Source: Synechococcus sp. CBW1004 (lineage in GTDB: Bacteria; Cyanobacteriota; Cyanobacteriia; PCC-6307; Cyanobiaceae). Taken from it: a stretch of 64,000 nucleotides of DNA. A program made the position numbers and the translations under genes. The DNA lies in contig NZ_CP060397.1 of assembly GCF_015840715.1 (NCBI RefSeq), positions 496,001 through 560,000 on the forward strand. The letters run 5' to 3'. Below are positions 54,585 to 63,649 of this stretch, piece by piece (the first letter of the stretch is position 1; each line of letters starts with the position of its first letter). Under the pieces are notes generated by a model that saw nothing but the letters and a program-made list of their open reading frames with translations, had not been told where the DNA came from and ran no database searches.

Positions 54585-54598
54585 AGTACATCTGAACT
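54585..54598. promoter_or_regulatory. LexA-like box upstream of umuDC
   Basis: AGTACATCTGAACT matches the cyanobacterial LexA consensus AGTACWNWTGTACT at 12 of 14 positions, and is an imperfect palindrome. It lies 29 bases before the umuD start, where a repressor would block transcription. This fits SOS control of the following operon. Confidence 0.6.
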
Positions 54599-54627
54599 AG
54601 CGTGGCGATCCCCGCCGCCGACCTGCG

Positions 54628-55038
54628 ATGCGTCCTGAGGGTCTCTGCCGCGACACCGGCTGCGCGCCCGCCGGCGCCTCCGGGGGCGCTGTCGCGCCGG
54701 CGGATCTTGATCTGGCCCGTCTGCTGATTCCGGATCCGGAGCGCAGCCTGCTGCTGCGGGTCTGCGGCCAATCGATGCAGGGTGCCGGCATCCGCCACGG
54801 CGATTTACTGGTGGTGGAGCGGAATCGGACGGTCCGCAACGGTGCGGTCGTGGTCGCCCGCCTGGGGGAGCGCTTCACCCTCAAGCGGCTGCAGTGGCGA
54901 CAGGGCCGCTGCTGGCTGGAGCCGGCTCACCCCGCCTACCCGCCCCTGGATCTGGAGCGGATCGCACGCCGGCAGGGCCTGAGTGCCGCGGATGTGCAGA
55001 TCTGGGGGGTGGCGGTGCACGTGATCCGCGCGCTCTGA
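54628..55038 (+). CDS. umuD: UmuD-like S24 peptidase with short N-terminal arm
   Basis: UmuD cleaves itself on RecA filaments and joins UmuC as DNA polymerase V. The 136-residue protein has the catalytic Ser in CGQSMQGAGIRHGD (Ser49) and Lys in RFTLKRLQ (Lys86), with PADLDLARLLIPDPERS aligned to UmuD. The self-cleavage Cys-Gly at 35 residues before the Ser is replaced by an APAG-containing stretch, and the N-terminal arm is about 11 residues shorter than in E. coli. Start ATG 54628. It is followed by umuC after 9 bases and preceded by a LexA-like box. Confidence 0.88.
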   Translation: MRPEGLCRDTGCAPAGASGGAVAPADLDLARLLIPDPERSLLLRVCGQSMQGAGIRHGDLLVVERNRTVRNGAVVVARLGERFTLKRLQWRQGRCWLEPAHPAYPPLDLERIARRQGLSAADVQIWGVAVHVIRAL

Positions 55039-55047
55039 GCCCTCGCC

Positions 55048-56340
55048 ATGGCCCGCGCCACCGTGCTGATCGACGGCAACAACTTCTATGCCTCCTGCGA
55101 GGCGGTGCTCGATGCCTCCGTGATCGGCCGGCCGCTGGTGGTGCTCTCCAACAACGACGGCTGCATCGTCTCGCGCAGTGCCGAGGCCCGCGCCCTGGGC
55201 ATCCCGATGGGAGCCCCCTGTTTCAAGGTGCGCGCCGAACTGCAGCGCCACAACGTGATCGTGCGCAGCTCCAACTACAGCCTCTACGCCGACATGAGCA
55301 TGCGGCTGATGGCCACCCTCGAGCAGTGGGTGGAGGAGCTGGAGATCTATTCGATCGATGAGGCCTTCGGGCTGCTCAGCCGCCCGCCGAGCCTCGATGG
55401 ACAGCCCGGCGAGCTGCGCACCTGGGGCCTGGAGCTGCGCCGTCAGGTGCGCCGGCGTCTGGGTCTGCCGGTGGCCGTGGGGATCGCCTCCACCAAGGTG
55501 CGCGCCAAGATCGCCAACCGGATCGCCAAACGCGACCCCGCCCACGGCGGCGTCTTCGATCTGGAGGCGGTCGCCGACGCCGATGCCGCCCTGGAGAGCA
55601 TCGCGATCGAGGACGTCTGGGGCATCGGCCGGCGCCTGTCGCGCTGGTGCCGCCTGCGCGGCATCGCCCATGCCCGTGCCCTGCGCGACATGCCCAGCGG
55701 TGAACTGCGGCGCCGCTGCGGCGTGGTGGGGGTGCGCCTGCAGCAGGAGCTGCGTGGCATCGCCTGCCTGCCGCTGGTGGAGGAGCCGCCGGCCAAGCGC
55801 GAGACCTGCGTCAGCCGCAGCTTCTCCACTCCGATCCGCTGCCGGGAGGAGCTGCGCCAGGCGGTGGCCACCTATCTCGTCCGCGCCGCCGAGAAACTGC
55901 GCCGCCAGCGCCAGCTGTGCGGCTGCGTCACGGTGTTCGTGCGCAGCAGCCCTTTCGACGGCAGCAGCTTCTACAGCAATGCCGCCACCGTCCGGCTGAC
56001 CACCGCCAGCAACGACACCGGCGTCCTGCTGGCGGCGGCCCTGCCGCTGGTGGAGGAGCTGTTCCGGCCCCACAAACCGCTGCAGAAGGCGGGGGTGCTG
56101 CTGCAGCAGCTGCAGGGTGACAGCGAGCTGCAGGGCCATCTGCTGGAGCCTCTGGAGCCCGCACAGCAGAGGCGGCGACAGGCGCTGATGGCCGTGGTCG
56201 ATGGCCTCAACCGCCGCTACGGCAGCGCCACGGTGCAGTGGGCCGCCTGCGGCCTGGCCCCTCGCTGGGCGATGCGCCGCTCGCGCCTCTCCGGCGCCGC
56301 CACCACCCGCATCGCTGAACTGCCGCGGGTGTGGGCGTGA
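55048..56340 (+). CDS. umuC: UmuC, DNA polymerase V catalytic subunit (Y family)
   Basis: UmuC performs translesion synthesis in the SOS response. The 430-residue protein has LIDGNNFYASCEAVLDASVI (first catalytic Asp), VVLSNNDGCIVSRSAEARAL, SSNYSLYADMSMR, the YSIDEAFGLL catalytic Asp-Glu pair, AVGIASTKVRAKIANRIAK, and the little-finger region RSFSTPIRCREELR. The DUF4113-like C-terminus (GLAPRWAMRRSRLSGAATTR) is present. It is in an operon with umuD and downstream of a LexA-like box. Confidence 0.94.
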   Translation: MARATVLIDGNNFYASCEAVLDASVIGRPLVVLSNNDGCIVSRSAEARALGIPMGAPCFKVRAELQRHNVIVRSSNYSLYADMSMRLMATLEQWVEELEIYSIDEAFGLLSRPPSLDGQPGELRTWGLELRRQVRRRLGLPVAVGIASTKVRAKIANRIAKRDPAHGGVFDLEAVADADAALESIAIEDVWGIGRRLSRWCRLRGIAHARALRDMPSGELRRRCGVVGVRLQQELRGIACLPLVEEPPAKRETCVSRSFSTPIRCREELRQAVATYLVRAAEKLRRQRQLCGCVTVFVRSSPFDGSSFYSNAATVRLTTASNDTGVLLAAALPLVEELFRPHKPLQKAGVLLQQLQGDSELQGHLLEPLEPAQQRRRQALMAVVDGLNRRYGSATVQWAACGLAPRWAMRRSRLSGAATTRIAELPRVWA

Positions 56341-56407
56341 GGACAGGGGGAGGCCCCAGGGAGCCGCAGAGGCCAGGCCACGATGGAACCCGTTTCGGTG
56401 CTGCGCC

Positions 56408-56989
56408 ATGCCGGTCGCGTTTCCTCCGGCCCTGCTGCTCAGTGCCCTGGTGCTGCAGCTGGCTGGCTCACCGCTGGCGCCGCGCCCGGAATCGGCCCTG
56501 CCGCCCGAGCTGATGCCGCTGCTGCGCGCGCTCAAGCGCCATGGCTTCCGGGTGCGCATCGCCCTGCCACCGGCGCGTCGGGCCTACGGGCAGTACGAAC
56601 CCGCCAGCCGCACCCTGTGGCTCTCGCCCCTCAGCTTCGAGCTCGGCATCGCCCGGCAGACCTTCCTGCATGAGGCGGTGCATGCGGCGCAGAGCTGTCC
56701 GGATGGACGGGTGCTGCGGCCGATCGGCTGGACGCTGCCGCTGCAGCCGGTGGTGCGCAATGAGATCAGCGGCCTGCTGCTCAACGCCTACGGCGCGCAC
56801 AGCCGGGTGCTGGAGCAGGAGGCCTTCGCACTGCAGGGACAGCCCGATGCGGTGCCGCGCCTGCTGCGGGCCCTGGAGCAGCGCTGTGGTGGTCGCAAGG
56901 CGAGCGGGGCACACATCCGGAATGGCACCGCCGCCGGGCAGGTGAAGCCACTGGCGCTGGCAGTGCCAGGGTTGAGGCAGCCGTCCTGA
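56408..56989 (+). CDS. Predicted secreted protein with HExxH motif, unknown
   Basis: The 193-residue protein has a signal-like N-terminus (FPPALLLSALVLQLAGSPLA), a helical region, and FLHEAVHAAQSCPDGR, an HExxH zinc-protease motif (about residue 96). Further on RVLEQEAFALQ offers a Glu that could be the third zinc ligand, as in gluzincin-like families. I know no named family; similar genes may exist in picocyanobacteria. It follows umuC by 67 bases on the same strand, but probably is not part of the SOS operon. Confidence 0.78.
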   Translation: MPVAFPPALLLSALVLQLAGSPLAPRPESALPPELMPLLRALKRHGFRVRIALPPARRAYGQYEPASRTLWLSPLSFELGIARQTFLHEAVHAAQSCPDGRVLRPIGWTLPLQPVVRNEISGLLLNAYGAHSRVLEQEAFALQGQPDAVPRLLRALEQRCGGRKASGAHIRNGTAAGQVKPLALAVPGLRQPS

Positions 56990-56993
56990 CAGC

Positions 56994-58001
56994 GTGAACC
57001 CCTCCGGCCAGGCGCCGATGCGGCGCATCCTGCTCACTGGCGGCAGTTCCGGCATCGGGCTGGAAGCGGCCGCCCTGCTGATGCAGGCAGGGCATCACCT
57101 CACCCTCCCGTGCCGGGACGCCGCCGGCATCGACCGGGTGCGCAGCCGGCTGGGCCCTGCGGTGCAGACGCCCCTCTGCGATCTGGCGGATCTCGCCAGC
57201 GTGGCGGCCTGCTGTGAGGCGCTGCTGGCTGGAGGCGAACCGATCGACACGCTGGTGCTCAACGCCGGTCTGCAGTTCAGTGGCGCCCGTGAACCGCGCT
57301 GGTCCGCCCAGGGCTTCGAGCTGACGGTGGCGGTCAATCACCTGGCCCATCAGGCGCTGCTGCAGCGGCTGCTGCCCCTGCTGCGGCGGGGCACGCCGCC
57401 GCGTCTGGTGGTCACCGCCTCCGAGGTGCATGACCCGGCGGCGCCCGGCGGGCGGGTGGGACGGGCGGCGGGCCTGGGGGATCTGGCCGGCCTGCAGCAG
57501 GGGCCCGGGGCGGCGATGCTGGCCGGCGGCGAGCGCTTTGACGCCGAGAAGGCCTACAAGGACAGCAAGCTCTGCAATCTGCTGATGGCCCGGGAGCTGG
57601 CGCGCAGGCTGCGCCGGCTGGGCGTGGACCTGCCGGTGCTGGCCTGGAGTCCGGGGCTGGTGATCCCCCGCGGGGAGGGCGGCTTCTTCCGGGAGAGCCG
57701 CCGCCTCAATCCGCTCGGCCAGGCCCTGTTCGCTCTGCTGGCCCGCGATCTGCTGCGCCTGACCGAAACGCCGCAGCGGGCCGGTGCCCTGCTGGCGGGC
57801 CTCGCCGTCGACCCTCTGCCCGAGGCCGCTGGCTTCCGCTACTGGAGCAACCGGGTGCTGGGTCCGGGCCGGCTCCGCTTCGAGGTCAGCCAACCGAGTG
57901 CGGAGGCCTGCGACGACGCCCTGGCCGAACGGCTGTGGACCCTCAGCGCCGCCGTGCTGGGCCTGGACCCGCAGCAGGGACTCGAGGGCCTGCCGCAGTA
58001 G
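56994..58001 (+). CDS. Short-chain dehydrogenase, protochlorophyllide-reductase-like
   Basis: The 335-residue protein has the Rossmann motif LLTGGSSGIGLEAAALLM, the NAG element LVLNAGLQFSG, and the YKDSKLCNLLMARELARRL catalytic Tyr-Lys pair, which is the form used by light-dependent protochlorophyllide reductase-like SDRs. Length and C-terminus resemble those proteins. The true LPOR loop Cys residues were not found, so it is likely a relative, not por itself. The GTG at 56994 starts 4 bases after the previous stop; MRRILLTG eight codons in is an alternative. Confidence 0.85.
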   Translation: MNPSGQAPMRRILLTGGSSGIGLEAAALLMQAGHHLTLPCRDAAGIDRVRSRLGPAVQTPLCDLADLASVAACCEALLAGGEPIDTLVLNAGLQFSGAREPRWSAQGFELTVAVNHLAHQALLQRLLPLLRRGTPPRLVVTASEVHDPAAPGGRVGRAAGLGDLAGLQQGPGAAMLAGGERFDAEKAYKDSKLCNLLMARELARRLRRLGVDLPVLAWSPGLVIPRGEGGFFRESRRLNPLGQALFALLARDLLRLTETPQRAGALLAGLAVDPLPEAAGFRYWSNRVLGPGRLRFEVSQPSAEACDDALAERLWTLSAAVLGLDPQQGLEGLPQ

Positions 58002-58022
58002 CCACCGCCCTGCGATCCGCCG

Positions 58023-58937
58023 ATGCAGGCGCCTAAGGTGAAGCATTCAGGATCAGATCTGAGCCGGATTTCTCACACGTCACCCCACAACAGTCGGGCG
58101 CGACGTTTTCTGCATGGGCTCGGTCCTGTGTTCATCGGCATGGCCCATCTGGGCTGCGCCCTGCTGCTGCTCACCGGGCTGGATCTGGCCGCCGGGCTCT
58201 GGGCCCTGGCGCTGTATCTGCTGCGGATGCTCGCCACCACGGCGATCTATCACCGCCTGGTCACCCATCGCAGTTATCAGGCGCCACGGCTGGTGTGGTG
58301 GCTGGGGTCGCTGGTGGCCGCCTCCTCGGGCCAGATGGGCCCGAGCTGGTGGAAGGCGCACCACCTCGCCCATCACCGCCACGTCGACACAGCCGGCGAT
58401 CCCCACACGCCGCTGGGCGCCGGTGGACCCTGGCGGGGCTTCTGGGACGCGCAGGCGGGCTGGCTGCTCTCGCCGCGCTTTCATCCCGAGAGCCTGCCTG
58501 CCGATGTGGAGGCGGATCCGGTGCTGCGCCTGATCGACCGGGCCCATGTGGTCCCTGCCCTGGCCCTCGCCCTGCTGTCCTGGTGGATCGGCGGGCTGGA
58601 GTGGCTCGCGGCCTACTGCCTGAGCACCACCCTGCTGTTTCATGGCGTCGCCAGCGTCAACTCGGTGGCCCACCTGGTGGGCGATCAGCCCTTCGCCACC
58701 GCCGATGCCAGCCGGAACAACCGCTGGGTGGCGCTGATCACCCTCGGCGAGGGCTGGCACAACCTGCACCACGCCTTCCAGGCCTCGGCGCGCCAGGGCT
58801 TCTCGCTGCGGGCCGGGAGGGTGGTGCACCTGCCCGATCCCACCTATCGCTTCATCCGCCTGCTCGAGCGACTGGGCTGGGCCTCGGAGGTGAGACTCCC
58901 AAGCGACCGGGCGCTGGTGGCGAGGGCCTCCGGCTGA
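58023..58937 (+). CDS. Acyl-lipid/acyl-CoA delta-9-type fatty acid desaturase
   Basis: Di-iron membrane desaturase with all three His boxes: HRLVTHRSY (77-82), HHLAHHRHVD (113-118) and EGWHNLHHAF (about 243-248), and four hydrophobic helices. It would insert a double bond into membrane-lipid acyl chains; delta-9 regiochemistry is the usual role for this type. Length (304) is normal. The start ATG 58023 gives a basic N-terminus. It is 21 bases after the SDR stop. Confidence 0.92.
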   Translation: MQAPKVKHSGSDLSRISHTSPHNSRARRFLHGLGPVFIGMAHLGCALLLLTGLDLAAGLWALALYLLRMLATTAIYHRLVTHRSYQAPRLVWWLGSLVAASSGQMGPSWWKAHHLAHHRHVDTAGDPHTPLGAGGPWRGFWDAQAGWLLSPRFHPESLPADVEADPVLRLIDRAHVVPALALALLSWWIGGLEWLAAYCLSTTLLFHGVASVNSVAHLVGDQPFATADASRNNRWVALITLGEGWHNLHHAFQASARQGFSLRAGRVVHLPDPTYRFIRLLERLGWASEVRLPSDRALVARASG

Positions 58938-58981
58938 GGCCGTCCGGCCCCGGCCGTGGGGGCGGATGATCATCGGTGCCG

Positions 58982-59063
58982 ACCGCCTTCTGTCGGAGCG
59001 ATCTCCGGGGCGGTGAGATCCTGTTAGCCCCGAGAGGGCGGGTCGTGCGACAGCACCGACCCG
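58982..59063 (+). promoter_or_regulatory. Structured leader upstream of the Mnx-like gene
   Basis: Two strong stems lie 48-129 bases before the ATG: ACCGCC (58982-58987) with GGCGGT (59009-59014) enclosing CGGAG/CTCCG (58994-58998, 59003-59007), and CGGGTCG-TGC (59039-59048) with GCA-C-CGACCCG (59053-59063). The yybP-ykoY manganese riboswitch often precedes such genes, but I cannot match its conserved loops here. A regulatory leader is plausible. Confidence 0.4.
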
Positions 59064-59110
59064 GACCGCCGTGCTGATCTTTTCACGCGCCTCCGCCGAA
59101 ACTCGCCGCC

Positions 59111-59764
59111 ATGACCGTTTCCATTGCCGCTGACACGGGCCTGGCGGCCTTCGGTTCAAGCCTCACCGCGATCACCCTCGCGGAGCTGGGCGACAAGACC
59201 TTCTTCATGGCGCTGATCCTGGCGGCCCGCCATCGCCCCCGCGATGTGTTCATCGGATCATTCGCCGCCCTGACGGCCGTGACGCTGATCTCGCTAGGCC
59301 TCGGCTTCGGGCTGCGCGAGATGCTGCCGGCCACGGTGGTGCCCTGGCTGGCGGCGGCGCTGTTTCTGGGGTTCGGCATCAAGCTGCTGATCGATGCCCA
59401 GGGCATGGCCGCCGATGAGGCGGAGGAGGAGGAACGGGAGGCGGAACAGGCGATCAACGAGGCCGAGAGCCATGGCGCCATCGTCACCACCTGGGCGGTG
59501 ATCTGGGAGGCCTTCGCGCTGGTGTTCGTGGCCGAACTGGGCGACCGGACCCAGTTCGCCACGATTTTTCTGGCGACGGCGCCGGCCTTCAGCTTCGCCG
59601 GCCTGCTGGCGGGCACCCTCCTCGGCCACGCCCTGGTCACGGCTCTGGCCGTCGGCGCCGGCAAGTGGATCGGCAGCCGCATCAGCGAGCAGCTGCTCTA
59701 TCGCCTCAGCGGTGGCCTGTTCCTCGCCTTCGGCCTGTTCGCCCTGCAGCAGGCGCTCACCTGA
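59111..59764 (+). CDS. Mnx-like manganese/calcium exporter, full-length GDT1 (UPF0016)
   Basis: The 217-residue protein has two GDT1 repeats with ELGDKT (25-30) and ELGDRT (about 137-142), separated by an acidic loop (ADEAEEEEREAEQAINEAES) and about six helices. In Synechocystis the homologue Mnx exports Mn2+ from cytosol to the thylakoid lumen. This single-chain form coexists with the two half-size genes at 8433-9258. Start ATG 59111. Confidence 0.92.
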   Translation: MTVSIAADTGLAAFGSSLTAITLAELGDKTFFMALILAARHRPRDVFIGSFAALTAVTLISLGLGFGLREMLPATVVPWLAAALFLGFGIKLLIDAQGMAADEAEEEEREAEQAINEAESHGAIVTTWAVIWEAFALVFVAELGDRTQFATIFLATAPAFSFAGLLAGTLLGHALVTALAVGAGKWIGSRISEQLLYRLSGGLFLAFGLFALQQALT

Positions 59765-59815
59765 GCCACCGGCCGCGGAGCTCCGATGATGCGACGGCCG
59801 TGCACTCCGTCCGCC

Positions 59816-60502
59816 ATGCCGCTGCCGAGCCAGCCGATCGTGATCCTCGGGGGCTTTCTGATCGATCCGCCCGCCTACGGGCCGATGGCCGAGCGCCTTG
59901 AGATGCTGAGCGGTCAGCCGGTGCAGCTGGTGCCGGTGGGCAAGGCCGAGTGGACCCTGACGGTGTTCGCCTTCGCCTGGGCCCGCATCCTCGATCGGGT
60001 GGCCCGGACCGTGAGCGAGCTGGCCCAGAGCTCTCCGACCGGCCGGGTGACCCTGGTGGGCCACAGCTCCGGCGGCATCATGCTGCGCCTGTTTCTCGAT
60101 GACGCCCCGTTCCAGGGACGCCGCTATGACGGCAAGGCCCTGGCCGACGTGCTGGTGATGCTGGGCAGTCCCCACACCGCCCTCAAGGCCACGGTGCTGC
60201 GCGCCATGGTGCAGCGGCGGCTACCCGGGGCGACCTTCGCCGATCGCGTGCGCTATGCCTCGGTGGCGGGCGATCTGGATCTGTCCACCGCCACGCCCCT
60301 GGCCCGGCGGCTCGCACCGGCGGCCTATCGCAACAGCACCGGCGATGCCGACGACCGTGGCGATGGCCTGGTGCCGGTGTCCTCCGCCCTGCTGGAGGGT
60401 TCCACCGCCGTGGAGCTGCCCGGTGTGGCCCATGGCGGAGCCTTCGGAGCGAGCTGGTACGGCACTCCGGAGGTGGTGGAGCGGTGGTGGGCCGCCCTCT
60501 GA
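59816..60502 (+). CDS. Alpha/beta hydrolase, lipase-like
   Basis: The 228-residue protein (start ATG 59816; an earlier Met is 10 codons up) has PIVILGGFLIDPPAYGPMAE at the N-terminus, the nucleophile elbow VGHSSGGIMLRL, and a late Asp/His pair (DDRGDGLVPVSS, GVAHGGAFG) that completes a triad. Cyanobacterial relatives are annotated as esterase or lipase; substrate unknown. It follows the Mnx gene by 51 bases. Confidence 0.86.
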   Translation: MPLPSQPIVILGGFLIDPPAYGPMAERLEMLSGQPVQLVPVGKAEWTLTVFAFAWARILDRVARTVSELAQSSPTGRVTLVGHSSGGIMLRLFLDDAPFQGRRYDGKALADVLVMLGSPHTALKATVLRAMVQRRLPGATFADRVRYASVAGDLDLSTATPLARRLAPAAYRNSTGDADDRGDGLVPVSSALLEGSTAVELPGVAHGGAFGASWYGTPEVVERWWAAL

Positions 60503-60574
60503 TGCCAGAGGGGCCGGCGTCACCTGAGCTGCGGTGAACCGACTCCGATCACGGCTACAGGAGGCTCCCGCGCC

Positions 60575-60790
60575 TCAGCCCAGATACCAGCGCAGGAGGT
60601 CGATCACCTGGCCGGCGGGGCCGTGGCCGGTGAGCAGCTCACCGAGCACGGCGGCGGCGAAGCCCACCATCGCCACGCGACCATTGAGGCGCTCCACCGA
60701 GGTGAGGGCCGCCACATTCCAGGGCCGCCGGGTGGTGAGTCCTTCGCCGAAACGCTCGGAAGGTTCGTAGAGGAACGGGCGCTCAGGCAT
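60575..60790 (-). CDS. hli: High-light-inducible (HLIP) protein
   Basis: The 71-residue protein has one chlorophyll-binding helix with the motif ERLNGRVAMVGFAAAVLGEL, typical of HLIPs, which bind chlorophyll and carotenoid and protect nascent photosystem II subunits. The ATG at 60790 (MPERPFLYE) is chosen; GTG at 60799 is also possible. The rest is a short hydrophilic N-terminus and a C-terminal hydrophobic end. It converges with the hydrolase gene. Confidence 0.92.
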   Translation of the reverse strand: MPERPFLYEPSERFGEGLTTRRPWNVAALTSVERLNGRVAMVGFAAAVLGELLTGHGPAGQVIDLLRWYLG

Positions 60791-60908
60791 CAGCGGCACG
60801 ACGGGGTTGGCTGGAGCCTATGGGAGAGACCTATCCTGCGGAGTGCGCAATCGGAGATCGGCTGCCGCTGCATTCCGGCGACCGCTGAGGCAAGGAGCCG
60901 GAGAGACC

Positions 60909-63428
60909 TCAGGCCGGATTCGACGGAGAGGGCGCAGCGATCACCCGGTTGCGGCCAGCACGCTTGGCGGCGTAGAGCGCTTCATCGACACGCTGCAGCC
61001 AGTTGAGTTCCGGCTCGGCGCGCAGGCGCTGGGCCACACCGAAACTGGCGGTGACGCTGCCGGCCAGCTCGAACGGCGTGGCTTCGATCGCCGCACGCAG
61101 CTTTTCGGCCAGAGCGAGACCGGCCTGCTGGGGGCAATGGGGCAGAAGGAGGATGAATTCCTCGCCACCCCAGCGGCCGAGGCAATCGCCTTTGCGCAGG
61201 ATGCTCTGGATGCGCCGGCAGAACTCGACGAGGACGAGATCACCGATGAGGTGTCCGTAACGATCATTGATCATCTTGAACTGATCGAGATCACAGAGGA
61301 TGAGCGTCAATGGCTCGTCGTGACGATCAGAGCGAGAGATCGCCTGCTCGATCAAGGCCTTCAGATGGCGACGGTTCCAGGCCTCGGTGAGCACGTCGAC
61401 GGAAGCCAGCGACTGGAGATGATCATTGGCGAGCTCCAGTTCCTGTTCGTATTGCTTGCGCTCACTGATATCTCTACAGGTGCCGAGCAGCCGCCTGAAG
61501 CCTCCCTGGTCATCGAACAGCGGGACGGCGATGACTTCCGCCCAGACCGTGGAGCCATCCTTGCAGAGGAACTCCACTTCACCCCGGAAACTTCTGAGCT
61601 CACGCCCGGCCTGGATATCGGCCTGGAGCTCCTGAAAATAGGCCTTGGCGAGAGTCAGTGAATCAGGGGTCAGGGCATCGTTCCAGGTTTCTCCGATCAC
61701 CTCCTCGGGTGTGAAGCCACGCAGCCCGAAGATGGAGGGGCTGATGTAGCTGCAACGACCATCCAGTTCGGTGGTCCAGATCACATCCCTGGCGTTGTCG
61801 GCAATGAGCCGATAGCGCTCCTCGCTGACCCGCAGTTGTTCGCGCAGGCGATGCTGCTCGGTGATGTTGCGGGACACCCCGATCAGTTCCATGAAGTGGC
61901 CCTCGGCATCCATCAGCCCGGTAGCCCTCACCTCGCTCCAGATCGTGCTGCCGTCCTTGCAGATCTCCTGAACCTCCATTTCGAAATTGACGGTGCGACC
62001 GGCCAGCAGATCCCGGCGTGCCTGTTCCAGTCCCTGGCTGAAGCGCTCACAGGATTCAGGGGTGAAATTCTGCGACAGCGGCATCGCCATCACCTCGGCG
62101 GGGGTGAATCCACGTATCCGCTCCACGGAGGGGCTGGCATAGCTGAATCGGCCATCCAGGCTGATCGACCAGACGACATCAAGAATGTGATCCGCTAGGC
62201 GCCGGTGCCGTTCTTCACTCTGCGTGAGACTGGTCATGGCGTTGACCAGGTCATCGATCAGCCGGAAGTGACCCACGAAACCATCAAGACGGCCGTTGGT
62301 GGTGATGAAGGGCGTGCAATGGGTTTCGATCCAGTGAACCGTGCCATCCTTGGCGTAGATCTGATCGCGCGCGAGGATCGGCGATCCATTTTCGATCAGG
62401 TGCTTCAGATTGGCCTGGTACTCCGCACTCTCGCCCTGATGCACAAGAAACAGGGTGCAGGGCTGTCCGATCCACTCCTGGGGATCCCAGCCCAGGGCGG
62501 TGGTCAATGAAGGGGATACCCAGCGCACGCTGCCATCGGTATTGATCAGAAAGACCACATCACCGGAGTTTTCGGCGAGCAGCCGAAACTGCTCTTCGGA
62601 GGCTTCCAGCTGGGACGTTGCCTGCTTCAGGGCGGTGATGTCGGTCGAACATCCGATCAGGAACTCGCTTTCCCCCGAGGAGGGATAGAGCAGCTTGCGA
62701 CTGAGAAAGACCCGCTCGCCACCATCGGGGAAGGGGAGCCGCTCCTCTTCGCACAGGGGACCACCATGCTCAAACACCCTGCGATCGAACGCGACGATCG
62801 CATCGGCCCACGGCTCCGGCAGGATGTCGTGATCGCACTTACCGATGATGTTGGGGCCGGGGGGGTAGTCGGCCTGATTCAGATGGGCACCATGGTTGAG
62901 ATAAATGTAGCGACCACGCCTGTCTTTCATGTAGACATGGGCATCGATATTCGACAGCACGGTCTGCAGCAACGACGGCCTGGCCGCGCTGCCATTCGAT
63001 GCCACACCACTGTGGGGGCGGAGGATCTGGGCCAGCAGCTGTCGCTCGCCCGAGGGCGATCGGCCGGAGCACAGCAGCTGCAGCAGGACGACAGGATGCT
63101 GCTCCGCTGAGAGCCGTCCCTCGAACTGAACCAGCGGCTGAAGCTGGGTGATGACTTCGGCGAACAGATGCAGGCAGCGTTCCTGATCATGGGCATGAAA
63201 GAGATCCCAGATGCGCAGCTGCTGCAGATCGGTTTCCTTGCGTCCGACCTGGTGGCAGAAGCTGGGATTGCCACTCCGGATCGAACCATCGGACTCAAGA
63301 ATGGCCAGGCCGATCTCTGCCTGCTGGATCGTGGCCTCCCAGCTGGCGCCGCCGGAGTCGCCCTCGTTCGAGGAGGTGAACGGGGAGCCTGCCCGTTGGC
63401 GCAGGGTGGAATCTTCGACCTGCTTCAC
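60909..63428 (-). CDS. Multi-PAS diguanylate cyclase
   Basis: The 839-residue protein has about five PAS-type sensor segments (e.g. [99 protein letters not shown]), then a GGDEF domain with RWGGEEF (about 752-758). RKGD five residues before it is a proper RxxD inhibitory site, so the enzyme should be an active, product-inhibited diguanylate cyclase. No membrane helix is seen, so it is cytosolic. Signals sensed are unknown. Confidence 0.93.
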   Translation of the reverse strand: MKQVEDSTLRQRAGSPFTSSNEGDSGGASWEATIQQAEIGLAILESDGSIRSGNPSFCHQVGRKETDLQQLRIWDLFHAHDQERCLHLFAEVITQLQPLVQFEGRLSAEQHPVVLLQLLCSGRSPSGERQLLAQILRPHSGVASNGSAARPSLLQTVLSNIDAHVYMKDRRGRYIYLNHGAHLNQADYPPGPNIIGKCDHDILPEPWADAIVAFDRRVFEHGGPLCEEERLPFPDGGERVFLSRKLLYPSSGESEFLIGCSTDITALKQATSQLEASEEQFRLLAENSGDVVFLINTDGSVRWVSPSLTTALGWDPQEWIGQPCTLFLVHQGESAEYQANLKHLIENGSPILARDQIYAKDGTVHWIETHCTPFITTNGRLDGFVGHFRLIDDLVNAMTSLTQSEERHRRLADHILDVVWSISLDGRFSYASPSVERIRGFTPAEVMAMPLSQNFTPESCERFSQGLEQARRDLLAGRTVNFEMEVQEICKDGSTIWSEVRATGLMDAEGHFMELIGVSRNITEQHRLREQLRVSEERYRLIADNARDVIWTTELDGRCSYISPSIFGLRGFTPEEVIGETWNDALTPDSLTLAKAYFQELQADIQAGRELRSFRGEVEFLCKDGSTVWAEVIAVPLFDDQGGFRRLLGTCRDISERKQYEQELELANDHLQSLASVDVLTEAWNRRHLKALIEQAISRSDRHDEPLTLILCDLDQFKMINDRYGHLIGDLVLVEFCRRIQSILRKGDCLGRWGGEEFILLLPHCPQQAGLALAEKLRAAIEATPFELAGSVTASFGVAQRLRAEPELNWLQRVDEALYAAKRAGRNRVIAAPSPSNPA

Positions 63429-63649
63429 TGAAATCCCGAGTCCTGCGTTCTGGGGCTGGTGCGCATCAGCTCAACCGGTTCAGACATTGCGGTGGCGTGT
63501 GCGACAGCAAACAGTGGATGGCGACGTGCCATTTCCATTCGGTGGAGATTAAACGGGTTTTCGCTTGCGTGGGTGCCGGACCTTCCCGCCCGCGCCGCTT
63601 GCCGGCAAGCACTGCCGGAACGGCGTCCGCCGACCGCCACAATCAAGCC

